This document shows, piece by piece, positions 6,039 through 8,407 of a stretch of DNA of 8,407 bases. Positions within the stretch are counted from its first letter, which is position 1, and each line of letters starts with the position of its first letter. Both the position numbers and the translations under genes were made by a program. The notes beneath the pieces were generated by a model. The model worked only from the letters and a program-made list of their open reading frames with translations, made no database searches and was not told the origin of the DNA. The stretch covers positions 1 through 8,407 of the forward strand of contig DATLYT010000144.1 of NCBI GenBank assembly GCA_035574455.1. The letters are read 5' to 3'. Source of the stretch: DATLYT01 sp035574455. Lineage in GTDB: Bacteria; Bacteroidota; Ignavibacteria; UBA10030.

Positions 6039-8258
6039 TTACAACTCCGCCCGGATGTCTACACCTCCGTATGGGTTGATCGGAAGGCCCGGTTCAAGGA
6101 ATGCTGGAGAGGGTTGCCCCCGCCCGCCTCCGTCGTTCGGGCTGGCGCCATCGATTCTCACTGTTGAGGGGTTGATAAACGCCGACGCAGCATAGCGCCG
6201 GTTGGTGAGATTGTTGACGCCAAATATTGTGCTCAGATGGAATGCACCGATGCGAAGCGCATAGCCTAACGATGCGTGGAGGAGAGCGTAGGATGGAACC
6301 ATGACCGTGTTCGCGTCGTCGGCGTAATAGGAGCCGATATGCTCAAGACCCAATTCCGAGGAAAACCCACTTCCTCCCCCGTAACGAATGCGTATGTTGA
6401 ACACGAGCGGCGCAATACCGGGAACACTCTTCCCAGCAAAATTCCCAAGCTCGTTGCTGTAGCTCTTGTACTCGGCCTGCAGAAGCGTAAGAGCTGACTT
6501 TATCGTGAACCCGCCGCGAAAATCAAGTCGCCCACCAACTTCCACTCCATACCGCTGCGACCGGCCCGCCGAGAAAAACCACGCGCCCCCGTTGAAGGGA
6601 ACAATTTCATCACGGATAGTGATACTGTACGCCGCAAGCGAATACGAAAACATCTGGGTGAAGGAGGTCGGAGCAAACGGTTCAACGCCTTTCAAACCAA
6701 CCTCTGTCGTCGTCGACGCCATCGGCTTCAGGAAGGGATTGAGCGAGACGTTGGTGAGGTGTGGTGGGGGATCAACTTCATTGAACGCTGGGGCTTCGAC
6801 GCCACCGCTGACGTTAACGTATAACGAATGATTCGGCGAGAACCTGTACAGCAGAGCGGCTTTCGGTGTAAAATGGCCGAGCACCAGCTCGTCCCGCGTT
6901 TCTCTTGCACGCGCTCCTGATGCAAAATCCTGGCTGAGATAGACCTGTCTGTTAAACCGACCGCCGAGAACGAGCCGAAGCGACTCCATCAATTTTGCTT
7001 CTGCTTGGATAAATGCGCCGTACGTTGTCGCGGCTTCCCGTTTATTCGTCCGCAACGAATCTCCCCGCTCTCCGTTGACGAGAGTATAGAACAGAATCGT
7101 TCCGTCCTGCGACGATCCATCAACGCCTGCGGTCACGTGGTTGAGAAGCGAGCTACCATCGCCGTGCCAATTGTAGACAAGTCCTCCGCCGACGTGAAGT
7201 CGATTAAAATCCCGATACGTCCCGCGCTCCGACCGGACAAGAATCTTTGGCGTGAGGTAGCCGAGAACCTCGATGCTGTGCTCCTCCGCAATTTCCTTGT
7301 TGAGTTGCACGCCAAAGCGTGCCGTTCGGTTGTGGCGCCGCTCGCGTCGCGCCGCGTAGACAGGATTTGCACGAGACGGGTCGGCATTGAACTGCTCAAC
7401 GGTAAGCGGTCCCGGAATATCCAATCGGTGGTTCGCGGCTATTGCGGAGAGTTTAAGACGAGTCGTTTCATCAAGCTCTGCCGTCAGAGTGGTCTGAATG
7501 TTTGTGGTCTGGCTTGCTGAGTGTTGCCGGTATCCCTCCATGGCAGAGTTCGTTGCCGAGAGAAATACCCGCCCTTTACCCAGTGGTGTGCCGAGGTTGA
7601 CATTGTGCTTTCGAAAACCGTAGCTGCCAAAGAGATGCGTTGTGCCCGCGAAAGGCTCGGTAAACCAGGGCATCGTTTCGATGTTGATGATGCCCCCGGA
7701 GGCATTTCCAAAGAGCGTCGAGGCGTTGCTGCGGACGACTTCGATGCGCTGGGTTGTCTGAAGATCAACAAGGTCGAGCGCCGTTCGGCCGTCCGGTTCG
7801 GTCTCCGGAAAGCCATCAATCAGAACCTTGATCCCCCTCACCGTTGCCGCGTTGGAGCGGTCGCCGTTTCCGCGAGCTCCGAAGCCCCGCACGGTCAGCC
7901 GGACATCCTGTCCGCCTGTTCGACTCTGCGCCAGAACACCCGGCATCGCCCAGAGAGCGTCATTCAATCCGATGCGTCGGCTGGCAAAAAAATCACGCGT
8001 ACCAACAACACTCACCGCCATCGGCAGTTGCAGCATCTCCCCGCCGCCACGCGTCGCGGTAATGACCACCTCATCCAGCGTGACAGTCATGATGCTATCT
8101 TCGGGCACCGGCTCTTGTGCATTGAGCCCTGACGGCACAAGACTAAGAAATACAAAAAGAACAAAAGCAGGCGGCGAATCGAACCTGCCCGCCGTATGAG
8201 GCTTACTCGGGAAGGCGAGTCGCCGCCTGCCTGTGTTGAGTTGAACTGGAGACTTCAT
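6039..8258 (-). CDS. TonB-dependent outer-membrane receptor, siderophore/FecA-like type
   Basis: This is a complete 739-residue TonB-dependent transporter for active uptake across the outer membrane. The ATG at 8256-8258 shares its A with the stop of the upstream gene (TGATG). A GTG one codon earlier is less likely. The signal peptide has a long basic front (residues 1-30) and hydrophobic core (31-41, AFVLFVFLSLV), with cleavage after LNA (47). The TonB box LDEVVITAT (61-69) leads into the plug (about 78-195) with RLTVRGFGARG (120-130), KVLIDGFPETEPDGRT (144-159) and RIEVVRSNASTLFGNASGGI (171-190). The barrel follows, with the late motif NNLTNRRYAASAFINP (682-697). There is no SusC-type N-terminal extension and no STN domain, so it is of the siderophore/metal receptor architecture. 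It ends IRAEL rather than in the usual aromatic residue. The ligand (iron chelate, vitamin, peptide or sugar) cannot be assigned. Confidence 0.95.
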   Translation of the reverse strand: MKSPVQLNTGRRRLAFPSKPHTAGRFDSPPAFVLFVFLSLVPSGLNAQEPVPEDSIMTVTLDEVVITATRGGGEMLQLPMAVSVVGTRDFFASRRIGLNDALWAMPGVLAQSRTGGQDVRLTVRGFGARGNGDRSNAATVRGIKVLIDGFPETEPDGRTALDLVDLQTTQRIEVVRSNASTLFGNASGGIINIETMPWFTEPFAGTTHLFGSYGFRKHNVNLGTPLGKGRVFLSATNSAMEGYRQHSASQTTNIQTTLTAELDETTRLKLSAIAANHRLDIPGPLTVEQFNADPSRANPVYAARRERRHNRTARFGVQLNKEIAEEHSIEVLGYLTPKILVRSERGTYRDFNRLHVGGGLVYNWHGDGSSLLNHVTAGVDGSSQDGTILFYTLVNGERGDSLRTNKREAATTYGAFIQAEAKLMESLRLVLGGRFNRQVYLSQDFASGARARETRDELVLGHFTPKAALLYRFSPNHSLYVNVSGGVEAPAFNEVDPPPHLTNVSLNPFLKPMASTTTEVGLKGVEPFAPTSFTQMFSYSLAAYSITIRDEIVPFNGGAWFFSAGRSQRYGVEVGGRLDFRGGFTIKSALTLLQAEYKSYSNELGNFAGKSVPGIAPLVFNIRIRYGGGSGFSSELGLEHIGSYYADDANTVMVPSYALLHASLGYALRIGAFHLSTIFGVNNLTNRRYAASAFINPSTVRIDGASPNDGGGRGQPSPAFLEPGLPINPYGGVDIRAEL

Positions 8259-8407
8259 CACTCCTTGGCGGGCTTGAGAATGACCGCCGGTAAGTCCAAC
8301 GCTTTGACTTTGGCGTTAAACTCCGGCAAGTCCTTCGCCATGATCTCTTTATGCTTGGCAAGTTGAGCGTCAAGTCTTGCCGAGAGATCTTCGAAGACAT
8401 CGTACGA
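8258..8407 (-). CDS. C-terminal tail of an upstream gene, possibly VPS10/sortilin-like BNR-repeat protein (5' end outside window)
   Basis: An open frame enters from the right edge and reads 49 residues (SYDVFEDLSARLDAQLAKH, then a segment with DLPEFNAKVKALDLPAVI) to the TGA at 8258-8260. It is real by context. Its stop shares one base with the TonB receptor ATG, and AAGGAG at 8261-8266, inside this gene, is the only SD near that start. The tail is an amphipathic helix pair with a DL..FN..V....PAV pattern. From memory this resembles the C-terminus of large secreted VPS10/sortilin-type, BNR-repeat proteins annotated as glycosyl hydrolases in Bacteroidota and Gemmatimonadota. With so little sequence this identification is tentative; that a gene ends here is much surer. 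Confidence 0.5.
   Translation of the reverse strand, partial: SYDVFEDLSARLDAQLAKHKEIMAKDLPEFNAKVKALDLPAVILKPAKE

Noticed and set aside
7521..8132. 203-codon open frame on the plus strand opposite the TonB receptor
   Set aside because: It is antisense to the plug region of a confident gene, basic and low in hydrophobic structure, with no initiation signal.
8210..8228. Twin-arginine-like motif (GRRRLAF) in the receptor signal peptide
   Set aside because: TonB receptors reach the outer membrane through Sec and BAM; the motif is probably just a basic n-region, and the residues before it do not fit the full Tat consensus.
8203..8400. 65-codon open frame on the minus strand at the right edge
   Set aside because: It is out of frame with both the upstream tail (stop at 8258) and the receptor start; the TGATG junction explains this stretch better.

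Overview
The window reads as an envelope transport locus from a member of the Fibrobacteres-Chlorobi-Bacteroidota (FCB) group. A SusC/SusD pair is essentially restricted to Bacteroidota and relatives. However, most start codons here have strong AGGAGG-type Shine-Dalgarno (SD) sequences, which classical Bacteroidia and Flavobacteriia mostly lack. Together with the moderate-to-high GC of the genes, this points to a basal FCB lineage (Rhodothermia, Ignavibacteria/Kapabacteria, Balneolia or Gemmatimonadota-like). The placement is inference.

All six supported genes lie on the minus strand, so transcription runs from the right edge to the left edge. (1) 8258-8407 is the C-terminal tail of a gene cut by the window edge, possibly a VPS10/sortilin-type BNR-repeat protein. 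Its stop shares one base (TGATG) with (2) 6039-8258, a complete 739-residue TonB-dependent receptor of the siderophore/FecA-like architecture. (3) A gene-free AT-rich stretch of about 310 bases (5728-6038) follows. It holds a candidate promoter, two inverted repeats, two leader hairpins and a tandem 8-base repeat just before the ribosome binding site. (4) 2494-5727 encodes a SusC/RagA TonB-linked outer-membrane transporter. (5) 1199-2479 encodes its SusD/RagB lipoprotein partner, starting 14 bases after the SusC stop. A very clear intrinsic terminator at 1142-1175 closes this operon. (6) 604-1098 is a small predicted lipoprotein. (7) 1-590 is an exported protein with a C-terminal membrane helix, truncated by the left edge. 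These last two are tightly coupled and resemble no family I can name firmly.

Taken together, SusC/SusD would bind and import an oligomeric ligand (glycan or peptide) across the outer membrane with TonB energy. The second receptor would serve another TonB-dependent substrate, possibly together with its upstream coupled partner. No carbohydrate-active enzyme, ECF sigma/anti-sigma pair or hybrid two-component regulator is visible, so the substrate cannot be read from this window. I found no mobile element, CRISPR array, tRNA or rRNA. The least explained parts are the structured susC leader and the two small envelope genes at the left.
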